55,982 bases of DNA from Phycisphaera mikurensis (GCA_022730455.1 DZDI01000004.1:1-55982); one strand, 5' to 3'. Shown: positions 17,712 through 27,202, numbered from the stretch's first letter. Numbers and translations are program-made. The notes: a model not told the origin generated them from the sequence alone.

Positions 17712-19010
17712 TTACCCCAACATCAAGGTTTGATCGCGACCGGGACCAACGCTCACCATTTGTACCGGTACACCCACATGTTCTTCAATAAAGCCGATAT
17801 ATGCCCTGGCCTCTTTCGGTAACGCGTCGGCACTGTGAACCAGATTCAATTCATCATGCCAGCCCGGCAAGGTGTGATAAATCGGTTGAACATGTGAGAG
17901 TTCAATGGCATCAGCCGGGAATTCATCGGTATTGCCATCGGGTGTGGCGTACTGAACACAAACGTTTATCTCATCAAACGAAGACAGAACGTCCAGCAAC
18001 ATGATGCACAAGCCCGTAGCACCGGTGACTGAGGCCGCATAGCGGACCGCAACCAAATCAAGCCATCCGCACCGACGTGGCCGCCCGGTTGTTGTACCAA
18101 ATTCCCGGCCGCGTTGGCGAATTTTTTCGCCATTGATGTTTACCTGTTCGGTCGGGAATGGTCCCCCCCCCACGCGTGAACTGTACGCCTTCACCACTCC
18201 CAATACCCGGCCAATTGCCTGGGGAGGCACGCCGGTGCCCACACACACACCCGTGCCGCAATTGCTGCTGGTGACAAATGGAAAAGTGCCGTGATCTAAA
18301 TCGAGTAATGTTGCATTAGCCCCTTCAAAGAGAACCCTTTTTGCACTGGCCATGGCCTGATGCAACAAGGTTGTCGTGTTGCATACCAGAGGTTTGAGTC
18401 GCTGGCCAAGCGGAACGTACTCTTCAAAGATCGGTCGCCAATCCATTGGTGCACTTCCAAAAAGGGCTTGAAAGATGGAATTTTTTTCTGGCACGATGTG
18501 CGCTAGGCGACTGCGCAGACGCTCGGGATCAATGAGGTCCGCCATCCGAACGGCAAAATGCCGCGAGGCTTTATCCGCATAGCATGGTCCAATGCCGCGG
18601 GCGGTGGTACCAATTTTTTTATCACCGAGCTTTTCTTCCGCAAGTCTATCCTGCAGACTGTGATAGGGCATTACCACATGGGCCTGAGATGAAATTTTTA
18701 AGTTGTTTTCAAACGTGATACCTCGCTGCTGGAGGCTATCGATTTCGCAGATCAATTGTACGGGATCGATCACAACACCGTTGGCCAGAACTGATATGCA
18801 TTGCGGGCGGAGAATCGCACTGGGAATAAGATGAAACGCATATTTTTGATCCCCAACCTGCACACTGTGACCGGCATTGCTGCCACCATTCCAGCGGACG
18901 GCCAGATCGAAATGTTCGCTGAGAATATCGACGATCTTACCTTTACCCTCATCTCCCCACTGCAAGCCGACCACCGAGGTATGCTGATCACAAAGTTTTG
19001 TTATATCCAT
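17712..19010 (-). CDS. purA: Adenylosuccinate synthetase
   Basis: PurA joins IMP and aspartate with GTP to give adenylosuccinate, the first step from IMP to AMP. The 432-residue length is normal. The GTP-binding start GLQWGDEGKGKIVD is at about 15-28, followed by WNGGSNAGHS, the IMP-site segment GTTARGIGPCYADK, and later TTTGRPRRCGWLD. The ATG at 19010 is followed directly by conserved sequence. A 9-bp inverted repeat in the 5' leader (19030-19085) may fold just before the ribosome-binding region. With guaA in the same window, both IMP branches are represented, though on opposite strands and not linked. Confidence 0.97.
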   Translation of the reverse strand: MDITKLCDQHTSVVGLQWGDEGKGKIVDILSEHFDLAVRWNGGSNAGHSVQVGDQKYAFHLIPSAILRPQCISVLANGVVIDPVQLICEIDSLQQRGITFENNLKISSQAHVVMPYHSLQDRLAEEKLGDKKIGTTARGIGPCYADKASRHFAVRMADLIDPERLRSRLAHIVPEKNSIFQALFGSAPMDWRPIFEEYVPLGQRLKPLVCNTTTLLHQAMASAKRVLFEGANATLLDLDHGTFPFVTSSNCGTGVCVGTGVPPQAIGRVLGVVKAYSSRVGGGPFPTEQVNINGEKIRQRGREFGTTTGRPRRCGWLDLVAVRYAASVTGATGLCIMLLDVLSSFDEINVCVQYATPDGNTDEFPADAIELSHVQPIYHTLPGWHDELNLVHSADALPKEARAYIGFIEEHVGVPVQMVSVGPGRDQTLMLG

Positions 19011-19029
19011 GCGTGCTGCATTCCTGCCT

Positions 19030-19085
19030 TACCAGACCTAATACCCGCGCTTGGGCAAGCCATTGAACATAACCTTGGTCTGGTA
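19030..19085 (-). promoter_or_regulatory. Inverted repeat in the purA 5' leader
   Basis: TACCAGACC and GGTCTGGTA form a perfect 9-bp dyad separated by 38 nt, with a smaller GC-rich stem possible inside. On the purA strand the downstream arm runs into AAGGCAGGA, the likely ribosome-binding region, so folding could modulate translation. It does not match the purine riboswitch core. Confidence 0.35.
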
Positions 19086-19254
19086 ACAATTCAATGCGGT
19101 TCGAAAGCGGCAAAGACATAGCGTGCACGAGCGGTTGCCAACCACCCGCAGATCAGCGGCGGCTACCGGCTCCGACGAGCCGCCCCGCACATACCGATAC
19201 ACATAACGGACCGATATCAATCGCGTTTTGCTTGATTCGTATGCGCGATTCTCG

Positions 19255-19839
19255 TCAGATATTAAAGTTGACCAATTGCTCCATAGGATGCAACCCATCG
19301 TTGGCAGGTTCGCCGTGTCCTATCCCGCCGCTGGCGCCGATGTCAACGTCAGGAATATTTCCGGCTCTGGAGGCAAGCATGCGATCTGCCACGGTGCGGA
19401 CTTCGATTTCCATCGGGCAATTTTCATTGCCGTAGTCAAGACACTGTTCAAAATATTTCCTCAGGAAAGCCTGTACGCCCCCACTGCGTTCAATCTGCAG
19501 CGCGTGCGCCAATTTATGCAAAATAATTTTCGCCTGGTCCGGCGCATGCGTTTTGATCAAAATCGTCCGGCCACAGATAAAAGACTCTGTTCTGGAGGTG
19601 AGGATACGCAACTGTTCGGCCAAGTGTTTGAGTTCCGCCGGCGGTTCGGGCAGTCTTTCGACTATCGCAACCCGAATTTTATCGGGCTGGGAGATGCCCA
19701 TGGCAATGGCGTCGGCTGTTTCATCCTGCGTCAATGGGCGGCTGAAATTCCATAAATCCTTCTCCACCGAAGTGACCCAATGCGATGCCAATGGTACGAT
19801 GGTGGGCAACATTTTGTGCAATACCGCCGGATTTATCAT
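19255..19839 (-). CDS. Zinc-peptidase-like protein with degenerate active-site motif
   Basis: This 194-residue protein is not firmly recognised. Its C-terminal half resembles a family of small putative zinc peptidases: a helix that should read HExxH, then ERxGGxxxFLRxY...C.....N.CPMEIEVR. Here the motif is HKLAH (about residues 108-112), so the catalytic Glu is replaced by Lys, while the downstream GGVQAFLRKYFEQC and PMEIEVRTVADR are kept. It is therefore probably inactive as a protease. The TTG at 19854 is the track start; the ATG at 19839 has GAGGG 8 nt upstream and is preferred. It faces away from cbiX and lies upstream of purA on the same strand. Confidence 0.6.
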   Translation of the reverse strand: MINPAVLHKMLPTIVPLASHWVTSVEKDLWNFSRPLTQDETADAIAMGISQPDKIRVAIVERLPEPPAELKHLAEQLRILTSRTESFICGRTILIKTHAPDQAKIILHKLAHALQIERSGGVQAFLRKYFEQCLDYGNENCPMEIEVRTVADRMLASRAGNIPDVDIGASGGIGHGEPANDGLHPMEQLVNFNI

Positions 19840-19971
19840 TTTTATATCCCTCAACTTTTAACCCGCCAGATTTGGATACGTATGGGATATCGGCACGTGA
19901 TAAGGCAGTTGATGACGCAATTCGAATCAAACGGGCTTATAGGAGCCTGTCTCGGTGAACTGGGACCGAAT

Positions 19972-20000
19972 AGAAAAGGGCCATTAGAATCGCCTATAAT
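19972..20000 (+). promoter_or_regulatory. Sigma-70-type promoter for cbiX
   Basis: TAGAAA (19972-19977), a 17-nt spacer and a perfect TATAAT (19995-20000), about 39 bp before the cbiX ATG. Confidence 0.55.
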
Positions 20001-20038
20001 GGCGTGCGGAATAGCTCGGATGTTTTGGAGTATGGAAT

Positions 20039-20524
20039 ATGTCAACGACCGGCCAAAGTTTGGACAACGTCGAGCAAACGGGCATCATACTGGTGGACCA
20101 TGGCAGCCGATTGGCAGCCGCCAATGACATGCTCAGCGAGGTGGCGGAGAGATTTCGCCGCCGGTCGGGTTACAAAATTGTTGAGCCCGCACATATGGAG
20201 TTAGCTCAGCCGAGCATCCCGCAGGCATTTGAGGCGTGCGTTCGACAAGGTGCAAGGCGGGTCATCGTACACCCCTATTTTCTGTCGCCCGGTCGGCATA
20301 GCACTACAGACATCCCGCGGATGGTGTCAGAGGCGGCGGCAGCATACCCGGCGGTAGTCTGTAATGTTACCCAGCCGCTGGGTTTAGATGACGAAATTTC
20401 CCGTATTATTCTCAATCGCATCCACGGGTGCGAACGTAATGACTACACTTGTGATCTGTGTGCACCCCGAGGCGGCTGTTTGGTAAAACCCTTGGCAGCG
20501 GCCAATGTATCGACTGGTGCGTAG
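20039..20524 (+). CDS. cbiX: Sirohydrochlorin chelatase, CbiX family (small form)
   Basis: This is a small type II chelatase of 161 residues that inserts Co2+ or Fe2+ into sirohydrochlorin, for cobalamin or siroheme. The N-terminal strand ILVDHGSR carries the metal-binding His (near 21), followed by helix AANDMLSEVAERF and the second metal-site segment VIVHPYFLSPGRHSTTDIP. The C-terminal tail has cysteines in the pattern CDLCAPRGGC, an extension seen in some CbiX proteins and possibly a metal site. ATG 20039 has GGAG 8 nt upstream. No other tetrapyrrole genes are nearby, so cobalt versus iron is open. Confidence 0.86.
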   Translation: MSTTGQSLDNVEQTGIILVDHGSRLAAANDMLSEVAERFRRRSGYKIVEPAHMELAQPSIPQAFEACVRQGARRVIVHPYFLSPGRHSTTDIPRMVSEAAAAYPAVVCNVTQPLGLDDEISRIILNRIHGCERNDYTCDLCAPRGGCLVKPLAAANVSTGA

Positions 20525-20663
20525 TCATCGGGCTATGAGCTTGAGCGACACGAGGTTAAGACATCCCCTTTAGATTTGCGCACCAATCACTGTTGACGCA
20601 CAGCAACTTCGATTTTGCGGTAATATAAGCGCCTGAAGGGTATTGTATAAGCGATGAACAGCG

Positions 20664-21161
20664 GTGCGATGTCCATATTGTCATAGCGAAAACGATGACC
20701 GCGTGATTGATTCACGACCGGCGGAGGGAGGCGAAGCCATCCGGCGACGGAGGGCCTGCCAGCAGTGCGGACGCCGATATACCACCTATGAACGTGTGGA
20801 GGAAGCCGTCCGCATTACAGTGGTGAAAAAAGACGGAACCCGAGTTCCATACGATCGCAATAAGGTTCTGGATGGCATCCAGCGGGCTTGTTATAAGCGT
20901 CCCGTGCCGGCACCAGCCATTTCCAGCATGGTAGACTCGGTGGAGGAGCAGATTCAGCGCCTTTTTGACCGCGAGGTACCAAGTTCAGCCATTGGGGAGT
21001 TGGTGATGAAAGCGCTGCGGGCTACGGACGCGATCGCATTTGTGCGCTTTGCATCGGTGTACCGGGAATTTCGTGATCTGGGGGAGCTGGCTCTGGAGGT
21101 GCAAAGCGTGATGGAAGATGATAAAAAAGATACAAGGCAGCCGGAACTTTTCCAGCCGTGA
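20664..21161 (+). CDS. nrdR: Transcriptional repressor NrdR
   Basis: NrdR is a zinc-finger and ATP-cone repressor that senses ATP/dATP and controls ribonucleotide reductase genes. The 165-residue protein has the Zn ribbon cysteines at 3, 6, 32 and 35 (MRCPYC...CQQCGRRYTTYERVEE), the conserved VIDSRPAEGG, and an ATP-cone at about 48-138 (VVKKDGTRVPYDRNKVLDGI). It starts with GTG at 20664, required because the Zn ribbon begins at codon 2. No ribonucleotide reductase is in the window. It overlaps the next gene's longest ORF by 4 bp, but that gene more likely starts further on. Confidence 0.95.
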   Translation: MRCPYCHSENDDRVIDSRPAEGGEAIRRRRACQQCGRRYTTYERVEEAVRITVVKKDGTRVPYDRNKVLDGIQRACYKRPVPAPAISSMVDSVEEQIQRLFDREVPSSAIGELVMKALRATDAIAFVRFASVYREFRDLGELALEVQSVMEDDKKDTRQPELFQP

Positions 21162-21262
21162 TCAATAGACGCGCGGCGAAGATTTTGTGGTCAATGACCA
21201 ATAATGAGGTTATGCTCGGCGGCAATGGAACAGTTGGATCGCCAGATGGGGTGTGCAAGCGG

Positions 21263-23158
21263 ATGAGATCAACAGAGTTAAGACGCTGCGGAAAAATATT
21301 GAGCGCCGCGGCTGGATTATTGTGTTTAAGCATTTTGGCTGGTTGTTCACAGGGGCCAAGCTCTTCCAATCCTCCCATTGCTGCCCAGGATCGGGTACCG
21401 CTGCCATCGGTTTATCCCGCATTGCGCGGAACGGTGGGTCAGTACGCGGGATTGGGATACACCGGTCCGATTGTGGTACGTGGATGGGGTTTGGTCGCAG
21501 GCTTGCCGAATACGGGCAGCGGTCAGATGCCGCCTCCAATCCGCAAGCTGATGCTGAACCGACTCTTAAGGGCGGGCATTGGTTTTTACACCCGTGGCAC
21601 GGGCGATATAGACCCTAACCAGATATTGAATAGTAAACAGGTGGCAGCCGTCGCCGTTGAGGGAGCAATTCCTCCATTGGCGACACAGGGCACTTCATTC
21701 GACGTGTACCTCAAAGCGCTGCCGAATACCGGCACAACCAATCTTGAAAATGGATTGCTGTGGCCGGTTGGTCTCCGGGTGCATATCCGACTGGCGGATC
21801 AAAGCGACGTTGTGGCGCGGGCGCGAGGCCCGGTTTTTTGTAATCCGTTCACATCCAAAGGCACACTCAAACCGGCCAATGCCATTGTGCGTAACGGACG
21901 GGTCATCGGCGGGGCCATGGTATTACACAGCGTTCCTGCCGTACTGGAGCTGTATACTCCGTCATACCGCATCACTGATTTAATTCAACGGGTGATCAAT
22001 CAGCATTATGGCAATTATCCGGCGGTGGCCACCGCCGAAAATGACCAGGTGGTCAAAGTGCGGATCCTTCACCGCTATCGCCATTATCCTATGCGGTTTA
22101 TTCGCCGCATAATGGAGTTATATCTTGCCGGTAATGTGCCAGGATTTAACGCCCATCAGGCACAGGTGATTATCCGATCTCTGCGCGATCCAGCCGCGCC
22201 ACATGCCGCGTTGGGTGTAGCACTGGAGCAGTTGGGCGAGCCGATTATTCCAATATTAAATAAACACTACAACTCGTCCAATCCGGCCGTCGCCTATTAC
22301 TGCCTGCAAGCCGGGGCCAGACTTGGCGACAGTGACGCCATCACCGACATAAGTAAAATTGCACTCGATACGACCAGTCCGTTTGAACGCAAAGCCATCT
22401 ACACGCTGAGCCATTGCCATGACCGCTTTCTGGCGGGTGTCACGTTCCGAAAACTGCTGCGATCAGCATCGCGCAAGGTGCAGATCATGGCATACAAGGC
22501 CCTTTTGACAATCCACTCGTCGATTGTCTATTCACAGGAAATAAGCCAGAAATTTATCATGGATATTGTGCCCGGCCATCAGAGGTGCACCATTTATGTC
22601 ACCACCCATCGAATCCCGCGCATTGCCTTTTTGGGGCGTATACCGTCGCTTGCGCCCGGAGCGCTTTACATCAGCCCGCGCGACGCTTTAACGGTTAATT
22701 ATCTGCCGGCCAAAACGAAGACGGCGAACGACAAAAAAACCGCCCCGCCGAAAGAACCCGTGACCTTGTATTACCGCAGTCCACTAACCGGCCAGACGGT
22801 TTCCATGAAATGTGGAGCTGCACTGCCATCGATTTTGGCGACGCTCGCGGGAGCGCCCAATCCATTTGCGAAACACTTCAATCCACATCAGCCCTTCATC
22901 GGGGCATCTTACCAACGCGTGGTGGAGATGCTCTACACGTTGTGCCATTCCGGCCAGGTCGATGCTGACTTTCATATGGAAACCATCTCGGGCAAGAATC
23001 GATTGCTGATGGCGACCCTGAATCGGCCACGGCCCAGCCGCAGTACAATGACCCCATCGGCGAAGAAAGGACTGGCAACGCAGCCGTCCTCAACACCGTT
23101 TAGCACCCGACTGCCGGGTGAATTGCCCGCCGGAGCACAAAATTCGCCGAGCCACTGA
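21263..23158 (+). CDS. Lipoprotein with FlgI (flagellar P-ring)-like domain and HEAT-like repeats
   Basis: This protein of about 631 residues starts with a lipoprotein signal (SILAGC, Cys near 28). The first third resembles flagellar P-ring FlgI: IVVRGWGLVAGLPNTGSG, then NSKQVAAVAVEGAIPPLATQG and a domain rich in short strands. The middle (about 310-430) is helical and repetitive (VIIRSLRDPAAPHAALGVAL, GARLGDSDAITDISKIAL), suggesting HEAT/Armadillo-type repeats. The C-terminal part is Pro/Thr/Ser-rich. The ATG at 21263 places the signal peptide correctly; the track start adds 35 extra residues. No flagellar genes are nearby and a lipid anchor is not normal for FlgI, so a flagellar role is doubtful; a periplasmic or outer-membrane scaffold is more likely. 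Confidence 0.75.
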   Translation: MRSTELRRCGKILSAAAGLLCLSILAGCSQGPSSSNPPIAAQDRVPLPSVYPALRGTVGQYAGLGYTGPIVVRGWGLVAGLPNTGSGQMPPPIRKLMLNRLLRAGIGFYTRGTGDIDPNQILNSKQVAAVAVEGAIPPLATQGTSFDVYLKALPNTGTTNLENGLLWPVGLRVHIRLADQSDVVARARGPVFCNPFTSKGTLKPANAIVRNGRVIGGAMVLHSVPAVLELYTPSYRITDLIQRVINQHYGNYPAVATAENDQVVKVRILHRYRHYPMRFIRRIMELYLAGNVPGFNAHQAQVIIRSLRDPAAPHAALGVALEQLGEPIIPILNKHYNSSNPAVAYYCLQAGARLGDSDAITDISKIALDTTSPFERKAIYTLSHCHDRFLAGVTFRKLLRSASRKVQIMAYKALLTIHSSIVYSQEISQKFIMDIVPGHQRCTIYVTTHRIPRIAFLGRIPSLAPGALYISPRDALTVNYLPAKTKTANDKKTAPPKEPVTLYYRSPLTGQTVSMKCGAALPSILATLAGAPNPFAKHFNPHQPFIGASYQRVVEMLYTLCHSGQVDADFHMETISGKNRLLMATLNRPRPSRSTMTPSAKKGLATQPSSTPFSTRLPGELPAGAQNSPSH

Positions 23159-23257
23159 GCCATGCTGGCGGCTGGGAGAAATAAGCGCCCGGAGTCCGTC
23201 CCAATAACAGCAGGGCTACGATTATCTGGACAGCGTCCTGCGACAGCGCCCGGCCAA

Positions 23258-24673
23258 TTAGACGTTGGCACGTTGTTTGCGAAGATCGGCCAAGCGTTGG
23301 CGGGCGTCGCGAAAATTGAAATCCCACTGGGTGATCCTGCTGTATATTTTTTCTGCTTCCGGTCCTTGGCCGGTCAATTCGTAAGCCCTCGCCAACCAAT
23401 AGTGCATTTCTTTACTGCGGCTGTCACCGGTAGATGCCGATTCATAACTTTCAATCGCTCGTTGCAGGGTTTCAACGGCTTCCAAGTGCATGCCTTGGTC
23501 TAAAAAGGCCCGGCCCAGCAGTTGAAGCGCATCAGCGCGATGTTTGGGACTTGCCTGGGCCTGTTGTAGCACACCAATCGCCTCTTCCGAGCGGTGAGCA
23601 CGGTAGAGGCGCAGGCCATATTCATAGGCAATATTGGCATCGGAAGGAAAATTTTTCATTCTTTCAGCAAATTCATCAACTTCAAATGCGAGTTTTTGCG
23701 CATCGAACTCAACAACTCTTTTTGCGAGATCTTTGTCATCTGGATGGGCTTTTAGTTGGTCATTCAGGTCGCGTAAATCGCGCCGAAACTTGCGAATGCG
23801 TACATCCCCTTGCAGCAGCTTGTATCGGTAGGTGCGAGTCTCTTTATGTGCCCGCTCCAACACGTCTATGGCTTCCTGATCGCTTTCGTCAGACTCCACA
23901 TCCAGCAGGGCCTTGATCAACTTAGCAATGTTTTGGGCGTCGAGTGGATTTTCCTCCCATTCTTCGCGAGCATCCTCCACCATTTTGATCCGAAATTCTT
24001 CGGTTTTGTTGAGCGCATCTTTCTGCAATAATTCCTTGGTCTCGTCCTTGTTGGCCAGCGACTCCTTGAAGTCGGGCACTGCTTCGTAGCCACCACGTTT
24101 GAGGGTTTCACGCGTACCCAGATCTTTAATGCGCTGATCCAGCGATGGATCGTTGGGGGTTAATGCATAGGCCAACTGGACGGCTTCGCCCGCTTTGGCA
24201 AAGTTCTCCATCTGCTCAAAATAGTCTGCCATCTCCAAGAACTGTCTGGGGTTCGGTGTTTTGCCGGTACCGATGCCTTGGAGCACAACGGGACCAAACC
24301 ACATGACCACTTCCCGATAACCGGCGAGAGCGGCATGTTTCATCATGTTAAGCATGTGGCTGATGTTGCCGGGGTCTTTAGCGAGAAGATATTCCGCATT
24401 AAGCATTTGTTCTTTTGGAGACTTACCCGAGAAGTAAGGCTTGGCGCCCAGAAATCCTCCGGCAGGCTTGCCACCACTTACTTTACGGCGTAATGATACA
24501 TCGCGGAGTGCCTTATGTTCGTCGATGTTTTCCGGTTCCCGCAGGAGACCCTGCACGTACATATCCAAGGCATAGTCGTAATTACCAGTGTCCGCAACGG
24601 TTTTGGCGCGGTCAAAAAAAGACTTTCCCTTACCCGGGCCTTCTGTAACAACAGTCTCTTGTGATTTGACCAT
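23258..24673 (-). CDS. Cytoplasmic tetratricopeptide-repeat protein
   Basis: This is a protein of about 471 residues with no signal peptide or membrane segment. TPR-like helical pairs are visible at the N-terminus (FFDRAKTVADTGNYDYALDMYVQGL), in the middle (YFEQMENFAKAGEAVQLAYALTPNDP) and at the C-terminus (EYGLRLYRAHRSEEAIGVLQQA; LLGRAFLDQGMHLEAVETLQRAI; YWLARAYELTGQGPEAEKIY). A charged, probably coiled segment lies between (about 215-340, DAREEWEENP...RKFRRDLRDLNDQL). It likely acts as a protein-interaction scaffold; no partner is indicated. The track start is TTG (24697); I prefer the ATG at 24673 (MVKSQE). Confidence 0.78.
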   Translation of the reverse strand: MVKSQETVVTEGPGKGKSFFDRAKTVADTGNYDYALDMYVQGLLREPENIDEHKALRDVSLRRKVSGGKPAGGFLGAKPYFSGKSPKEQMLNAEYLLAKDPGNISHMLNMMKHAALAGYREVVMWFGPVVLQGIGTGKTPNPRQFLEMADYFEQMENFAKAGEAVQLAYALTPNDPSLDQRIKDLGTRETLKRGGYEAVPDFKESLANKDETKELLQKDALNKTEEFRIKMVEDAREEWEENPLDAQNIAKLIKALLDVESDESDQEAIDVLERAHKETRTYRYKLLQGDVRIRKFRRDLRDLNDQLKAHPDDKDLAKRVVEFDAQKLAFEVDEFAERMKNFPSDANIAYEYGLRLYRAHRSEEAIGVLQQAQASPKHRADALQLLGRAFLDQGMHLEAVETLQRAIESYESASTGDSRSKEMHYWLARAYELTGQGPEAEKIYSRITQWDFNFRDARQRLADLRKQRANV

Positions 24674-25063
24674 CTCAATTTCCGAAACGCCTAACAACCG
24701 CCAGCCAAAATTATACTGGCCCCGCCGCCGAATATTGCTGCCGCGCCTCGTGAGTATACACGCTCCAACTCACTAAAGACGCCCAAGCCCCACGCCAATT
24801 CGCCATCTATTAACAAACTTAACCGACTACGGGTGATAGTCAACTCCGTATGGTCTTAGTCGCAGATAGACGAGTAGCCGGCATCACCAGCTACCCGCGA
24901 CCCCACGCCATATTCGCCCAGCCATCCGGGATGCCGTCGGAATGCTCGCCCCTCGGACCACTGTCACGAATGGGATGAGTCAAACGACCAGCGGCACGAC
25001 CGCGCTATTCAAGCCTCTGATCTCGATCTGAACCATGGGTCACCGTACGATGCCTACCGATTC
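24674..25063. other. Intergenic region with no recognised feature
   Basis: About 390 bp between the GH27 stop and the TPR gene start. I see no ORF with a ribosome-binding site, no strong hairpin-plus-T-tract and no repeat. It should contain the promoter of the TPR gene on the minus strand, but I could not pick one confidently. Confidence 0.4.
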
Positions 25064-27100
25064 TTAATCAATGTCTGGGTGCGGTTCTCCAACTTTAAGC
25101 ATCAGAGCGCTGTGCGGCTTAAGTGATGCAGAAAACTGGGCGTGCCGCCCCAAGTCTTTCCGCCGCCATAAATCCCGTACCGTGACTCGACCCATGGGTG
25201 GTTTAACGCCCGGCATAACGACCGGCTGTACCATGCTCCACGACGGTATCTTGATTTCCTGATTCATCAAACCTAAGTTATAAATGGACACTGCCACGGT
25301 GCCGTCAAACAATGGCCTCGCCCAAACTTCCATCGATCCCTTCCGATAGACACGCTGGGCCTGCTTGCCAAGTTCATCCTGATTGACCGCCAATACCTCG
25401 GTGTTGGTCATCAGGTCGGTGGTGAATTTATCTAATATCGTCAGGTCACAACCGAGCAGCAATGGGGCTGCCAGCATGCACCAATGCGTGATGTGGGTAA
25501 CCTGCTCATTAGGTGTGAGATGCGTAGGATGTGGCGGTCCATCTTCAAATGATCCCACGCCAACCACCAGCATATCAGGATCATTCCACCGCCCCGGCGC
25601 CGAAAATGGAAACAGTGGCCCATCGGCCAGGAAGCCGTTGTTCATGACGGCCTCCCACGAATCATTTATGTCGCCACTGATACGGTAACTGTTGCCGTAA
25701 ACCGGGTATAGCCCACCCCACGTCCAAACGTGTCCCATCCCATACTGGCATAGGCTAAAAAATATATCTCGATCGGAGGACCGCAAAGCCCGCCCCATCT
25801 CGCGGTAGGGCTTGATGTACTGCTCCAGATCCGGGTGGGGCGGAACCTTTGCTCCATAGCTGCACCAATCATACTTGAGGTAATCCACGCCCCATTTGGC
25901 ATAGGTGTCGGCATCCTGCTGAACATGGCCGAAGCTACCGGTATGGCCTCCGCAGGTCGTCGGGCCAGGAGATGAATAAACCCCAAACCGCAGACCCCGC
26001 GAATGAATATGGTCTGCCAATTTACTCATGCTGGGGAACTTGCTGGTTGTTCGAATCGTGCCGTCTGCGCGGCGTCCATTCTGCCAACCGTCATCCATAT
26101 TGACATACATAAACCCCTTCGCAGCCAGGCCGCTGGAAACCATCGCGTCTGCTGCGGCCATGGTGAGTTTTTCAGAATTATCCATCCCATAGGCGTTCCA
26201 CGAATTCCATCCCATTGCAGGGGTGCGAGCCAGCATATGCTTACCGGCTATGATCTTCAGCGTCCGCTTCGCCGAACCATGCGAATTGACCGCCGTCAGC
26301 TTTACTCGGTATTCCCCCGCCTGTTTCACCTGGCCGGAAATAAAACCGCGATCATCCAGCGACAACCCATCCGGCAAACCAACCGCCTTAATTTGCACCG
26401 GCTCGACTCCCGTGTGGGGGACGGCAAAAAGAAAATCTTTACCCGGACTGCAACCCACCACACGCGGCCCATGGAATTCCGGATAGTCAGGGTTACCGCT
26501 GGCGATATCAGGAATCGAGCGGTCGATCAGATCGTCTGACGCAACGGGTAGCTTTTTCGCGTTGGGCTCCATGTAAATGACCGGTTCGATCCAATCGGCA
26601 TGGTCATAATTTATGGTCGGACCGGCGGGTTCGACCACCAACGTCATATTTTTAGCACCTCGAAGATCAGCGGTGAGTTTGTGGGCGGCGGTGTTACCTT
26701 TCATCACCGGAGATTCGGCGACTTTTTTGCCATCAACATAGACGGAAAAACGCACGGCACCGGTTTGTGAGGCCTCATTGATACCGCAAAGTGATGAAAA
26801 ACGCCGGGCACCGCCAAAAAGCTTAATCTGGAAGTAACTGGCCGCATGGGTGCCAATTCCGCGGCGGTAGGTAACCCCGGCGACCCGCAAAGGATGCCCG
26901 CCGACGCTTTCATTCTTGTGTGGAGAACCCCATCCTTGCGTGATGAATGAAATTTGCAGGTCCTCCAAATGGACGACAGCCGCACGGCGCGGCGCCGCCG
27001 TAGCCGAATTCGCAGCCGCCGCAGCGCTGGCGATCGATGCCCCCAGCGCCAGATGCATAACGTCTCGCCTCGTCAAGGGATGAGATGGTTTTCTCGCCAT
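25064..27100 (-). CDS. Alpha-galactosidase-like GH27 glycoside hydrolase with NPCBM domain, Tat-exported
   Basis: This is a 678-residue exported glycosidase. It begins with a twin-arginine-type signal (LTRRDVMHLALGASIASAA), then an NPCBM carbohydrate-binding domain (about 45-185: RRGIGTHAASYFQIKL), a putative Ig-like domain (about 205-290: GLPDGLSLDDRGFISG), and a GH27 clan-D barrel (about 295-660: TPAMGWNSWNAYG, VNMDDGWQ). The nucleophile is the Asp of YLKYDWC (about 411) and the acid/base the Asp of RWNDPDML (about 508). It should release terminal alpha-galactose or a related alpha-sugar in the periplasm. ATG 27100 has AAGGAG upstream. A 9-bp dyad lies upstream (27203-27234), a possible operator for a XylR-type regulator. 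Confidence 0.92.
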   Translation of the reverse strand: MARKPSHPLTRRDVMHLALGASIASAAAAANSATAAPRRAAVVHLEDLQISFITQGWGSPHKNESVGGHPLRVAGVTYRRGIGTHAASYFQIKLFGGARRFSSLCGINEASQTGAVRFSVYVDGKKVAESPVMKGNTAAHKLTADLRGAKNMTLVVEPAGPTINYDHADWIEPVIYMEPNAKKLPVASDDLIDRSIPDIASGNPDYPEFHGPRVVGCSPGKDFLFAVPHTGVEPVQIKAVGLPDGLSLDDRGFISGQVKQAGEYRVKLTAVNSHGSAKRTLKIIAGKHMLARTPAMGWNSWNAYGMDNSEKLTMAAADAMVSSGLAAKGFMYVNMDDGWQNGRRADGTIRTTSKFPSMSKLADHIHSRGLRFGVYSSPGPTTCGGHTGSFGHVQQDADTYAKWGVDYLKYDWCSYGAKVPPHPDLEQYIKPYREMGRALRSSDRDIFFSLCQYGMGHVWTWGGLYPVYGNSYRISGDINDSWEAVMNNGFLADGPLFPFSAPGRWNDPDMLVVGVGSFEDGPPHPTHLTPNEQVTHITHWCMLAAPLLLGCDLTILDKFTTDLMTNTEVLAVNQDELGKQAQRVYRKGSMEVWARPLFDGTVAVSIYNLGLMNQEIKIPSWSMVQPVVMPGVKPPMGRVTVRDLWRRKDLGRHAQFSASLKPHSALMLKVGEPHPDID

Positions 27101-27202
27101 GGTGACCTGTCTCCTTAAAAGGTTGTGCGAAATACGTAAATTTTCAATACCTCTCATCTTCCCTTACAATTGTACCGCATGCGAGAATAGCTCACGTCGA
27201 GA

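Noticed and set aside
19030-19085. Purine riboswitch before purA
   Set aside because: Only a simple dyad is present; the conserved loop and junction sequences of the purine aptamer are absent.
19090-19120. GGTTCGAAA resembling a tRNA T-loop
   Set aside because: No acceptor, D or anticodon arms pair around it; no tRNA found anywhere in the window.
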